A stretch of DNA of 13,829 nt. Source: a bacterium (GTDB taxonomy: Bacteria; Patescibacteriota; Minisyncoccia; Moranbacterales; UBA2206). The stretch is taken from positions 1 to 13,829 of the forward strand of contig JAJYJP010000017.1 in NCBI GenBank assembly GCA_021789395.1. The letters are read 5' to 3'. Shown in pieces: positions 7,092 to 13,432 of this stretch; within the stretch, counting starts at the first letter, position 1; each line of letters starts with the position of its first letter. The notes below the pieces were generated by a model. That model worked only from the letters and a program-made list of their open reading frames with translations, did not search any database and was not told where the DNA came from. The position numbers were made by a program, and so were the translations under genes.

Positions 7092-7508
7092 TTATTCGGC
7101 TTCTTTAACGATAAATCTGGTTTTGACGCTCAATTTATAGGCCGCCAATTTCATCGCTTCCTGGGCGATTTCTTTTTTGACGCCGTCCATCTCAAACAAC
7201 ACCCTGCCCGGTTTGATGACCGCCACAAAATGATCCACCGCGCCTTTTCCTTTACCCATCGGGGTCTCACTGCCTTTGGCCGTCATCGGTTTGTCCGGGA
7301 AAATCCTGATCCAAATCTTTCCGCCGCGTTGCACGTACCTGGTCATCGCCCGACGCGCCGCCTCAATCTGACGAGCCGAGACCAATCCGGTTTCCAACGA
7401 TTTCAACCCGAAACTTCCGAAGCTGATAGCATTGCCACGACTGGATGTGCCGCGAATCTTTCCGCCTCGATGCAATTTCCTATGTTTTACTTTTTTAGGC
7501 ATCAACAT
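7092..7508 (-). CDS. rplP: 50S ribosomal protein L16 (uL16)
   Basis: Late-assembling protein near the A site and the elbow of tRNA. The 138 residues begin MLMPKKVKHRKLHRGG, the canonical start, so the first ATG is chosen. Other signatures are FGSFGLKSLETGLVSARQIEAARRAM (31-56), RGGKIWIRIFPDKP (61-74) and MGKGKGAVDHFVAVIKPGRVLFEMDGV (84-110). At residue 83, directly before MGKGKG, there is proline (codon CCG) where E. coli and many bacteria have the arginine that is hydroxylated in E. coli (Arg81). It follows rpsC by 33 nt, a spacer with a small TCAGA/TCTGA inverted repeat, and precedes rpmC by 5 nt. Confidence 0.98.
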   Translation of the reverse strand: MLMPKKVKHRKLHRGGKIRGTSSRGNAISFGSFGLKSLETGLVSARQIEAARRAMTRYVQRGGKIWIRIFPDKPMTAKGSETPMGKGKGAVDHFVAVIKPGRVLFEMDGVKKEIAQEAMKLAAYKLSVKTRFIVKEAE

Positions 7509-7541
7509 ATATTTGTAGTCTCAAAATTCAGATCAGTCTGA

Positions 7542-8195
7542 TTATTTATTATCTTTATTAAATACTTCTCCTTTATACAACCACACTTTTACTCCCAGAG
7601 TTCCATAAGTGGTATAGGCTGTCGCTCGGGCAAAATCAATGTTGGCGCGCAGAGTGTGCAGAGGCAGAGTTCCTTTAGCCGCCCATTCACGCCGAGACAT
7701 TTCAGCGCCGCCCAATCTTCCCGACATCTCAATCTTCACCCCTTTGATCCTGTTATTTTTCAAAACTTGGTCAAGCATCGACTTCATCGCTCTCCGAAAA
7801 GGCATTCTTTTCTCCAACTGTTCGGCAATATTTTGAGCGATCAAAGAAGCGTTTTCTTCGAAATTCTTAACTTCCTGCACTTCCACTTTCAAGCCGGTCT
7901 TTTTGTTGGCAAAAAATTTGCTCCGGATATATTTCTGCATATCCTCAATCCCGCTGCCGCCTCTTCCGATCAGAACGCCAGGTCGGGCGGTTTTGATAAC
8001 AATCTTCACCATTGCCGCCGATCGCTCCACTTCAACCTCGGAAATGGCCGCGCTTCTCCATTTCTTCATAACTTCCTGACGGATAACGATATCCTGCCGA
8101 AGATTTTCTTTATATTCTTTTTTATTGATCCATTTAGACTTCCAAGTATTGGTGATCCCTATTCTCAGTCCGACTGGATTTACTTTATGTCCCAT
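7542..8195 (-). CDS. rpsC: 30S ribosomal protein S3 (uS3)
   Basis: Head protein of the 30S subunit at the mRNA entry channel. The 217 residues start with MGHKVNPVGLRIGI. A type II KH domain carries its GxxG loop at residues 77-80 (GRGG) within RPGVLIGRGGSGIEDM. The C-terminal domain has SGRLGGAEMSRREW (158-171), GTLPLHTLRANIDF (175-188) and GVKVWLYKGE (201-210). The length is a little short of E. coli (233) because the tail after the last strand is brief. It follows rplV across a 67-nt spacer containing an AT repeat and a short GC hairpin. There is no SD upstream. Confidence 0.98.
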   Translation of the reverse strand: MGHKVNPVGLRIGITNTWKSKWINKKEYKENLRQDIVIRQEVMKKWRSAAISEVEVERSAAMVKIVIKTARPGVLIGRGGSGIEDMQKYIRSKFFANKKTGLKVEVQEVKNFEENASLIAQNIAEQLEKRMPFRRAMKSMLDQVLKNNRIKGVKIEMSGRLGGAEMSRREWAAKGTLPLHTLRANIDFARATAYTTYGTLGVKVWLYKGEVFNKDNK

Positions 8196-8201
8196 ACCGA
8201 T

Positions 8202-8235
8202 AATTTTAAATTTAAAATTTTAAATTTTAAATTAT
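8202..8235. repeat. 34-bp AT-rich palindromic repeat, copy 2
   Basis: Identical to 5129-5162 at 33 of 34 positions; the central base is T instead of C. It forms the same 12-bp inverted repeat around position 8221. It lies just upstream of the rpsC start, in the rplV-rpsC spacer. The recurrence of the exact boundaries in two spacers argues against simple low-complexity drift. Confidence 0.7.
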
Positions 8236-8238
8236 TTA

Positions 8239-8251
8239 GTCGCTTCGCGAC
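8239..8251. repeat. Short GC palindrome in the rplV-rpsC spacer
   Basis: GTCGCTTCGCGAC forms a 5-bp perfect stem with a 3-nt loop on either strand. It resembles the hairpin at 1461-1473 (10 of 13 bases identical), and the differences keep the pairing. It lies next to AT repeat copy 2 and about 12 nt after the rplV stop. There is no U-run suitable for a terminator. Confidence 0.45.
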
Positions 8252-8262
8252 GAAATTAATAT

Positions 8263-8829
8263 TTACATCGATTTTCTTCTGAATATCCGGCTGGTCAAGC
8301 CGCCTTTTTTCTCAACTTTTTTTCCTTTTTCCTCTGTCTTCACTTCTTTGGTTTTGCCTGAAACTTTTTCAGCCTTTTCCGATTTCTCAGCTTTTTCTTC
8401 TTCTTTGATCGCTTCTTTCTCGGCTTTTCTCTTGGCTTCCATCTTTTCTTTTTTTTCTTTTTCCAACTGCTCCTTGGATTTGCGACCTTTTCCCTCCACC
8501 CGTTCTTCCAAAATAATTTCCAGCTGCGAAGTTCTCTTCAGAAGCGCCCCGGCTCGGCCATACGCTTTCGGCATCCAGCGCTTCAGTGTCGGACCGGCAC
8601 CAACAATCACATCATAGACATACATATTGTTGCGGTCAATTCCGAAATTATTCTCTCCATTACTAACCGCGCTTGCCAACAATTTCTTCACCGGATCATT
8701 GCTTCTCTTTACATTAGCATCGATCTGGTCCATCGCGATCTGCACATCCAAGCCTTTGATAAGATTGGTGACCAATCTTACTTTTCGCGGAGCGATTCTT
8801 AAATTTTTCAACTTAGCGGATACTTTCAT
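8263..8829 (-). CDS. rplV: 50S ribosomal protein L22 with long charged C-terminal tail (uL22)
   Basis: Lines the peptide exit tunnel and contacts all domains of 23S rRNA. Residues 1-112 are a full L22: LRIAPRKVRLVTNLIKG (10-26), VKKLLASAVSNGENN (47-61), VGAGPTLKRWMPKAYGRAG (76-94) and the closing strand SQLEIILEER. The protein then continues for about 76 residues (113-188) of low-complexity lysine- and glutamate-rich sequence, probably a helix or disordered, ending in the basic motif LTSRIFRRKSM. The usual length is about 110, so the tail is a real addition. Reading frame and codon style do not change at the junction. It follows rpsS by 12 nt. Confidence 0.96.
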   Translation of the reverse strand: MKVSAKLKNLRIAPRKVRLVTNLIKGLDVQIAMDQIDANVKRSNDPVKKLLASAVSNGENNFGIDRNNMYVYDVIVGAGPTLKRWMPKAYGRAGALLKRTSQLEIILEERVEGKGRKSKEQLEKEKKEKMEAKRKAEKEAIKEEEKAEKSEKAEKVSGKTKEVKTEEKGKKVEKKGGLTSRIFRRKSM

Positions 8830-8841
8830 AATGATATTTTA

Positions 8842-9186
8842 CTATTTCTTCTTAGTTTCTGCACTAGTTTTAGCAGCTTTGGCCGCTTCCAATTCTTTTT
8901 GCTTGGCCGCCATTTCTATTTCTTTCTGCATTTTTCCTCCGTGTCGGGTAAACTTCCTGGTCAAAGAGAATTCCCCCAACCGATGACCGACCATTTCCTC
9001 GGTCACATAAACTGAAATAAAATCTTTTCCGTTATGAACACCAAAAGTAAAACCTACCATTTCAGGCGAAATCGACGAAGCGCGGGACCAGGTCTTGATG
9101 ACTGATTTGTCACCGGGCTTCTTGTCTTGGATTTTCTTGATTAGTCTTTGATCCACATAAGGACCTTTTTTCAGTGATCTTGTCAT
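8842..9186 (-). CDS. rpsS: 30S ribosomal protein S19 with basic C-terminal tail (uS19)
   Basis: Head protein near the A-site finger contact, partner of S13. The core is complete: MTRSLKKGPYVDQRLIKKI, KTWSRASSISPEMVGFTFGVHNGKDFISVYVTEEMVGHRLGEFSLTRKF and HGGK. The usual protein is about 92 residues and this one is 114: residues from about 87 on form an Ala/Lys/Glu-rich helix-like tail (EMAAKQKELEAAKAAK). It follows rplB by 9 nt and precedes rplV by 12 nt. Confidence 0.97.
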   Translation of the reverse strand: MTRSLKKGPYVDQRLIKKIQDKKPGDKSVIKTWSRASSISPEMVGFTFGVHNGKDFISVYVTEEMVGHRLGEFSLTRKFTRHGGKMQKEIEMAAKQKELEAAKAAKTSAETKKK

Positions 9187-9195
9187 ATTATTGAA

Positions 9196-10032
9196 CTATT
9201 TTCTCTTTTGTCGTCTTTTAATGATAAACTTGTTGCTGTATTTGAATTTCTTTCTGGTTTTCTTTCCGAGTGCCGGTTTGCCCCAAGGAGTCTTCGGATG
9301 TTTGAGACCGATTCCCTGGCGGCCTTCGCCTCCACCGTGCGGATGATCAACAGGATTCATTACGGTTCCGCGAACAGCCGGGCGCTTACCCATCCAACGG
9401 CTTCTTCCCGCCTTACCGATATTGACCGCGTTATGTTCGAAATTACTGACCTGCCCGATCGTGGCGTAACATTCGTTTTTAACCAACCTGATTTCTCCGG
9501 AAGCCAATCTGATCTGGGCATACTTTTCATCAACTGCCGCCAAAGTCGCTCCCGATCCGGCGCTGCGCACAGCTTGACCACCTTTGCCTGGAAATAACTC
9601 CACGTTGGAAATGATCGTTCCGACCGGAATATTTTTTACCATTGCCCGGTTGCCCAGCTTGACCGGAGCGGCCGGTGCAGTGACGATCTCGCTTCCCGCT
9701 TTAATTCCTTCGGAAGCCAAAATATATCTTTTTTCTCCGTCTTTATAATTAATCAATGCGATAAACGCGCTTCTGATTGGATCTTTTTCGATCGCAGCAA
9801 CCTTACCGGGAACATTAAACTTATCTTGTTTGAAATCGATGACCCGATATCTTTGCTTGTGCCCGCCGCCTTGATGGCGCACAGAAATTTTTCCGTGCGA
9901 TCTTCCTGCCTTGCTTTTTTGCGAAGCCAATAAAGATTTTTCCGGTTTCTTGGCCGCGTCAACAATTTCCGACTTCACGATCGACATATTTCTCCGCGCC
10001 GCATTGTTTCTTTTGTAAACTTTAATTGCCAT
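9196..10032 (-). CDS. rplB: 50S ribosomal protein L2 (uL2)
   Basis: Required for subunit association and peptidyl-transferase function. The 278 residues match the family. The OB-fold and SH3-like domains lie at about 60-195. GRSHGKISVRHQGGGHKQRYR-type sequence spans 43-63. The C-terminal GRSRWMGKRPAVRG (209-222) is followed by VMNPVDHPHGGGEGR (224-238); His230 matches the conserved His229 of E. coli. The tail is strongly basic (KKTRKKFKYSNKFIIKRRQKRK region). It has one of the few SD-like sites in the window: AAGGTG about 10 nt before the ATG, inside the end of rplW. Confidence 0.99.
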   Translation of the reverse strand: MAIKVYKRNNAARRNMSIVKSEIVDAAKKPEKSLLASQKSKAGRSHGKISVRHQGGGHKQRYRVIDFKQDKFNVPGKVAAIEKDPIRSAFIALINYKDGEKRYILASEGIKAGSEIVTAPAAPVKLGNRAMVKNIPVGTIISNVELFPGKGGQAVRSAGSGATLAAVDEKYAQIRLASGEIRLVKNECYATIGQVSNFEHNAVNIGKAGRSRWMGKRPAVRGTVMNPVDHPHGGGEGRQGIGLKHPKTPWGKPALGKKTRKKFKYSNKFIIKRRQKRK

Positions 10033-10037
10033 ATTGT

Positions 10038-10367
10038 TTATACACCTTCAAATAATTCAATTTTATCTCCTTCTTTCAAAGTCACGGTCGCTTTCTTAAG
10101 CCCCGCCTTCCAACCCGGAGTCCGCCCGTAATTCCTGAATTTTTTCGGAATGCTGGTGGTCCGCACGGAAATAACTTTGACTTTGTATAAATCCTCGACT
10201 GCTTTTTTGATTTCACCTTTTGTCGCCTCAAGATAAACTTTGAAAACATACTTGTTCAGCTCCATCTGCGCCGTGGAAGCTTCCGTGATCCACGGAGAAA
10301 TCAAAACCTTGTAAGCAACCTTGCTTTCGCTTCCTGCGGTTTTTTCTTTTTTAACATCCTTTGCCAT
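10038..10367 (-). CDS. rplW: 50S ribosomal protein L23 (uL23)
   Basis: Exit-tunnel protein that serves as the docking site for trigger factor and SRP. The 109 residues carry the family core YKVLISPWITEASTAQMELNKYVFKVYLEATKGEIKKAVEDLYKVKVISVRT, then the KKFRNYGRTPGWKAGLKKATVTL segment with the rRNA-binding loop. About 17 charged residues (MAKDVKKEKTAGSESKV) precede the normal start of the domain. A weak GAG lies 9 nt before the ATG. It begins 17 nt after rplD and ends 5 nt before rplB. Confidence 0.97.
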   Translation of the reverse strand: MAKDVKKEKTAGSESKVAYKVLISPWITEASTAQMELNKYVFKVYLEATKGEIKKAVEDLYKVKVISVRTTSIPKKFRNYGRTPGWKAGLKKATVTLKEGDKIELFEGV

Positions 10368-10384
10368 ATGAAATCTCGCTTAAA

Positions 10385-11017
10385 TTATTTCTTACTATAC
10401 TTTTCTTCCAGATATTTGACGCTTTCTTTGGAAAGGATCAAATTCTTATTGTTCAAAATATCCAAAACATTCAACTGACTGACCAAGAGATTATTGACTT
10501 TCGGCAAATTGTTGCTGGCTCTGCGCGCTTCCTTTTCTTTTTCGGCAAATCCGACCAGCGTCGTGCCTTTGATTTTCAAATTATTCAAAGCCTTAGCCAT
10601 TGCTTTCGTTTTGTTTTCCTTGAACGCGATCTTGTCAACCACCATCAGCTCTCCGTCTTTCAATTTTCCGGAAAGAACCGTAGCGATCGCCTTGGCATTC
10701 ATCTTCTTGTTGATCTTCTTTTTAAAATTTCGGTCACTGGTCGGTCCGAAAGCGATACCGCCGCCTCTCCAGGTCGGAGTTCGCAGCGATCCAACGCGAG
10801 CGCGTCCCGTTCCTTTTTGCCTCCACGGCTTGATTCCTGATCCGGATCGTTCTCCTCTGGTTTTAGTGTCGGCCAAAACCTGACGCTTGTTCGCCATCAG
10901 AGAAACAAAAACCTGGTGGACCAAATCATCGTTAGCTGGCAGTCCAAAAACTGTTTCAGCCAACTCCATTTCTTCGATTTCTTTTCCTTCTAAATTGTAT
11001 ACTTTGACCTTTGCCAT
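10385..11017 (-). CDS. rplD: 50S ribosomal protein L4 (uL4)
   Basis: Exit-tunnel constriction protein; in E. coli it also represses the S10 operon by binding its leader. The 210 residues contain the extended tunnel loop region RGERSGSGIKPWRQKGTGRARVGSLRTPTWRGGG (about 54-87) and the globular part on both sides. The C-terminal half includes KATTLVGFAEKE-like strand-helix sequence and ends YLEEKYSKK. It follows rplC by only 4 nt with no SD. If L4 feedback exists here, the 141-nt spacer before rplC is the best candidate target. Confidence 0.97.
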   Translation of the reverse strand: MAKVKVYNLEGKEIEEMELAETVFGLPANDDLVHQVFVSLMANKRQVLADTKTRGERSGSGIKPWRQKGTGRARVGSLRTPTWRGGGIAFGPTSDRNFKKKINKKMNAKAIATVLSGKLKDGELMVVDKIAFKENKTKAMAKALNNLKIKGTTLVGFAEKEKEARRASNNLPKVNNLLVSQLNVLDILNNKNLILSKESVKYLEEKYSKK

Positions 11018-11021
11018 TTTT

Positions 11022-11582
11022 TTATTTGGTAAAAATTTCTACGACTCCCCCCGGGATACCAGGAACAGCGCCTTTTAATCCGATTAGATTCTTTTCCTTA
11101 TCAATAAAAACAACTTTCACATTTTTCGACGTAGCTTGTACGCCACCTGTCCGGCCGGCCATTCTCATGCCTTTAAAAACATGGGCTGGGGTGGTCGCGC
11201 CGATCGAACCGGGCGCCCGCAGATCGTGCTTGTGACCATGAGACGCCGGGGATCCTCCAAAACCATACCTCTTGACTCCGCCCTGGAATCCTTTAGCTTT
11301 CGTCTTTCCGCTGACGCTCACTTCCTCGCCGATCTCAAAAATCTCAACTCCAAAATTTTCGCCCGCTTTCAACTCGGATCCTTCTGCCACAAATTCTTTT
11401 TTTACCGTTCTCTTTCTGGTCTTTTGCATTTCAACTTGGACTGCCGCGTAACCATCTTTTTCTTTCGTCCTAATCAAAGAAACTTTGTTGGGCAAACATT
11501 CAACAATAGTCGCATTCTGCGCTTCGCCTTCGTTGTATAGTGTAGTCATTCCGACCTTTTTTCCTAAAATAAATTTTGCCAT
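11022..11582 (-). CDS. rplC: 50S ribosomal protein L3 (uL3)
   Basis: Early-assembly protein that reaches to the peptidyl-transferase centre. Signatures are ILGKKVGMTTLY (5-16), EKDGYAAVQV (41-50), GKTKAKGFQGGVKRYGFGG (92-110), ASHGHKHDLRAPGSIGATTPAHVFKGMRMAGRTGG (113-147) and the closing GAVPGIPGGVVEI. At 186 residues it is shorter than E. coli (209). The loss is mainly in the region around 52-70, where other bacteria have a longer insert before the KAG motif. It opens a tight block after a 141-nt leader with hairpins and has no SD. Confidence 0.97.
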   Translation of the reverse strand: MAKFILGKKVGMTTLYNEGEAQNATIVECLPNKVSLIRTKEKDGYAAVQVEMQKTRKRTVKKEFVAEGSELKAGENFGVEIFEIGEEVSVSGKTKAKGFQGGVKRYGFGGSPASHGHKHDLRAPGSIGATTPAHVFKGMRMAGRTGGVQATSKNVKVVFIDKEKNLIGLKGAVPGIPGGVVEIFTK

Positions 11583-11600
11583 ATTCGTCTTTTTCTAAAC

Positions 11601-11624
11601 AAAAAACTGGTCTCAATCGCCAGT
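11601..11624 (-). terminator. Terminator-like hairpin (possible attenuator) before rplC
   Basis: The mRNA reads ACTGG, a 9-nt loop, CCAGT, then a run of six U (the last stem U included), about 20 nt upstream of the rplC start. The stem is only 5-6 pairs, so it would be weak alone. The 5' arm (CUGGC, 11623-11619) could instead pair with GCCAG at 11653-11649, giving a possible antiterminator. Confidence 0.4.
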
Positions 11625-11652
11625 CAAAACTCTTGGAGCTTTAGGTTCCTGG

Positions 11653-11689
11653 CTAGTTGAGTATCCCGATAGGTCGGGACTTTAACTAG
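11653..11689 (-). promoter_or_regulatory. Long imperfect hairpin in the rplC leader
   Basis: The outer arms CTAGTT and AACTAG pair (6 bp). An inner TCCCGA/TCGGGA stem closes a 4-nt loop, and a further AGU/ACU pairing is possible between them. It lies in the spacer after rpsJ, and would begin close to the start point predicted from the promoter-like sequence at 11696-11723. It may be an r-protein binding site, an mRNA end-protecting stem, or a dispersed palindrome. Confidence 0.5.
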
Positions 11690-11695
11690 TTCTGC

Positions 11696-11723
11696 ATTCT
11701 ATAATAATATCTTAAAAAGCCAA
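11696..11723 (-). promoter_or_regulatory. Candidate promoter for rplC
   Basis: TTGGCT begins directly after the rpsJ stop, followed by 16 nt and TAGAAT (5 of 6 to the -10 consensus). The predicted start would be near 11689, giving a leader of about 107 nt that begins with the long hairpin. AT-rich DNA gives such matches by chance, so this is tentative. Confidence 0.35.
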
Positions 11724-12047
11724 TTACATCTTAATCTCGATGTCTACTCCGGCCGGCAGGTCCAAATTGGTCAAACTATCGATGGTCTTCGGAGTCGGGT
11801 TCCAAATATCGATCAATCGTTTGTGCATCCGCATTTCATATTGATCGCGAGCGTCCTTATGCACAAATGTGGATTTGTTGACGGTAAACTTCCGGATTTC
11901 AGTCGGCAAGGGAACTGGCCCAGTCACGCTAGCTCCGGTTCTTTCCGCTGTTTCAACAATCTGTTTGGCCGACTGATCAATAATCTTATGATCGTACGCC
12001 TTGATTCTTATCCTAATTCTTGATTTTGCTTCTTCTTCCTTAATCAT
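11724..12047 (-). CDS. rpsJ: 30S ribosomal protein S10 (uS10)
   Basis: Head protein of the 30S subunit that, as NusE, also joins the transcription antitermination complex. The 107 residues match the family (E. coli 103) with a few extra charged residues at the start (MIKEEEAKS). Then come RIRIRIKAYDHKIIDQSAKQIVETAERTGASVTGPVPLPT, VHKDARDQYEMRMHKRLIDIWNPTPKTIDSL and LDLPAGVDIEIKM. It lies between tuf and rplC but is set off on both sides by spacers of 95 and 141 nt with hairpins. The A/U-rich leader has no SD. Confidence 0.98.
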   Translation of the reverse strand: MIKEEEAKSRIRIRIKAYDHKIIDQSAKQIVETAERTGASVTGPVPLPTEIRKFTVNKSTFVHKDARDQYEMRMHKRLIDIWNPTPKTIDSLTNLDLPAGVDIEIKM

Positions 12048-12084
12048 TTTTTAAATGAAATTTAACTTGTATATACTTCTTATA

Positions 12085-12113
12085 AATTTACTCTATAAAG
12101 TCCGCCTTGTCAA
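12085..12113 (-). promoter_or_regulatory. Candidate promoter for rpsJ
   Basis: A perfect -35 TTGACA (12113-12108) is followed by 17 nt and TAAATT (4 of 6 to the -10 consensus). The -35 lies within the loop and 3' arm of the hairpin after tuf. Predicted transcripts would start near 12078, about 30 nt before the rpsJ ATG. Confidence 0.45.
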
Positions 12114-12129
12114 GTAATTCAAGGCGGAC
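12100..12129 (-). terminator. Hairpin after tuf, probable (leaky) terminator
   Basis: GTCCGCCTTG and CAAGGCGGAC form a perfect 10-bp GC-rich stem with a 10-nt loop, 13 nt after the tuf stop. The following mRNA bases are UUUAUAGAG, a poor U-run, so termination may be partial. On the other strand there is no U-run. It could also be a processing or stabilising stem between tuf and rpsJ. Confidence 0.55.
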
Positions 12130-12142
12130 CCGAAGAAAAAAT

Positions 12143-13336
12143 TTATTTGATGATTTTGGTAACCACACCGGCACCAACCGTTCTACCGCCTTCGCGGATA
12201 GCAAATCTCATTCCGTCTTCCATAGCGACCGGCGCTACCAATTTGACCGCCAGATTGATAGTGTCTCCAGGCATAACCATTTCAGTTCCTTCCGGAAGGG
12301 TGACTTCTCCGGTAACATCCGTAGTTCTGATGTAGAACTGCGGTTTGTATCCTTTGAAGAAAGGAGTATGTCGTCCGCCTTCTTCTTTGGTCAAAACGTA
12401 AACTTCACCTTCAAATTCAGTGTGCGGAGTGATTGTTCCCGGCTTAGCCAAAACTTGTCCTCTCTCCACGTCTTCCTTCTTAGTTCCGCGCAGCAGAACT
12501 CCAGCATTATCTCCAGCCTGACCTTTGTCAAGAGATTTGTTAAACATTTCGATTCCGGTAACAGTTGTCTTTTGAGTAGCTTTCAATCCGACAATCTCAA
12601 CCTCGTCACCGATATTGACAATGCCTCTTTCAATTCTTCCGGTCACAACAGTTCCACGACCTTCGATCGAGAAAATATCTTCGATCGGCATCAAGAACGG
12701 TTTGTCGGTTTCACGGACCGGTTCTGGGATTTTTTCGTCCAAAGCAGCAATCAATTCATTGATCGGCTTAGCCGCTTCTTCATCAGCTGATTTAGATTCC
12801 AAAGCTTTCAAAGCTGAACCGCGGATAACTTTAGCGTTATCGCCATCGAATTCATATTTGGTCAAAAGTTCGCGAACCTCAGCTTCCACCAAATCAACCA
12901 ATTCCGGATCATCAACCATATCAACTTTGTTCAGGAACACGACGATTTCCGGAACACCTACCTGTTTCGCCAAGAGAATGTGCTCTCGGGTCTGAGGCAT
13001 CGGGCCGTCAGTCGCAGCCACAACCAGAATGGCGCCGTCCATCTGAGCGGCACCGGTAATCATATTCTTGATATAGTCGGCATGTCCCGGACAATCCACA
13101 TGGGCGTAATGTCGCTTGTCAGATTCGTATTCACAGTGAGCCGTAGCAATGGTAATACCACGCTCTCTTTCTTCCGGAGCTTTGTCGATTTCGTCAATTC
13201 CTTTTTCCTTAGCCTTGCCTTGCATGCTAAGAACGTGGAGGATAGCCGCTGTCAAAGTGGTTTTGCCGTGGTCAACATGACCAATCGTTCCTACGTTAAC
13301 ATGTGGCTTGGTTCGTTGATATTGTTCTGCTGCCAT
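12143..13336 (-). CDS. tuf: Elongation factor Tu
   Basis: GTPase that delivers aminoacyl-tRNA to the ribosomal A site. The 397 residues are full length. G-domain motifs are GHVDHGKT (19-26), the switch I GITI (60-63), DCPGH (81-85), NKVD (136-139) and GSALKAL (173-179). Domain 2 follows from about 205 (KPFLMPIEDIFSIEGRGTVVTGRIERG), and domain 3 from about 300, ending REGGRTVGAGVVTKIIK. All positions expected to be invariant look intact. It stands with its own promoter-like sequence and leader hairpin and ends at a strong stem-loop. fusA, rpsG and rpsL, its usual str partners, are not upstream. No SD precedes the start (AAAACAACAAA). Confidence 0.99.
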   Translation of the reverse strand: MAAEQYQRTKPHVNVGTIGHVDHGKTTLTAAILHVLSMQGKAKEKGIDEIDKAPEERERGITIATAHCEYESDKRHYAHVDCPGHADYIKNMITGAAQMDGAILVVAATDGPMPQTREHILLAKQVGVPEIVVFLNKVDMVDDPELVDLVEAEVRELLTKYEFDGDNAKVIRGSALKALESKSADEEAAKPINELIAALDEKIPEPVRETDKPFLMPIEDIFSIEGRGTVVTGRIERGIVNIGDEVEIVGLKATQKTTVTGIEMFNKSLDKGQAGDNAGVLLRGTKKEDVERGQVLAKPGTITPHTEFEGEVYVLTKEEGGRHTPFFKGYKPQFYIRTTDVTGEVTLPEGTEMVMPGDTINLAVKLVAPVAMEDGMRFAIREGGRTVGAGVVTKIIK

Positions 13337-13372
13337 TTTGTTGTTTTAATCGCAATACTTGCTTCCGAACAC

Positions 13373-13407
13373 AAACGGTTCGCAAATAAGTTGCGAATTT
13401 ATGGTTT
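13373..13407 (-). promoter_or_regulatory. Hairpin in the tuf leader
   Basis: TTCGCAA and TTGCGAA form a perfect 7-bp stem with a 5-nt loop (13379-13397). An outer AAAC/GTTT pairing is possible (13373-13376 with 13404-13407). It would lie within the 5' untranslated mRNA of tuf, about 45 nt before the start, and could affect mRNA stability. Confidence 0.45.
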
Positions 13408-13432
13408 ATTTAGTTAATTTTATTACAAAAAT

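Noticed and set aside
5129..8235. CRISPR array or tandem repeat
   Set aside because: Only two copies about 3 kb apart with coding genes between them; no regular spacers.
7656..8282. 208-codon open frame on the plus strand
   Set aside because: Antisense to rpsC and its spacer; composition (Phe, His, Ser, Arg) is typical of the reverse complement of lysine-rich genes. No family resemblance.
12107..12790. 227-codon open frame on the plus strand
   Set aside because: It lies antisense to tuf, a complete conserved gene; the translation is rich in Ser/Asn/Arg/Phe with no recognisable domain and no plausible start signals. It is a shadow frame.
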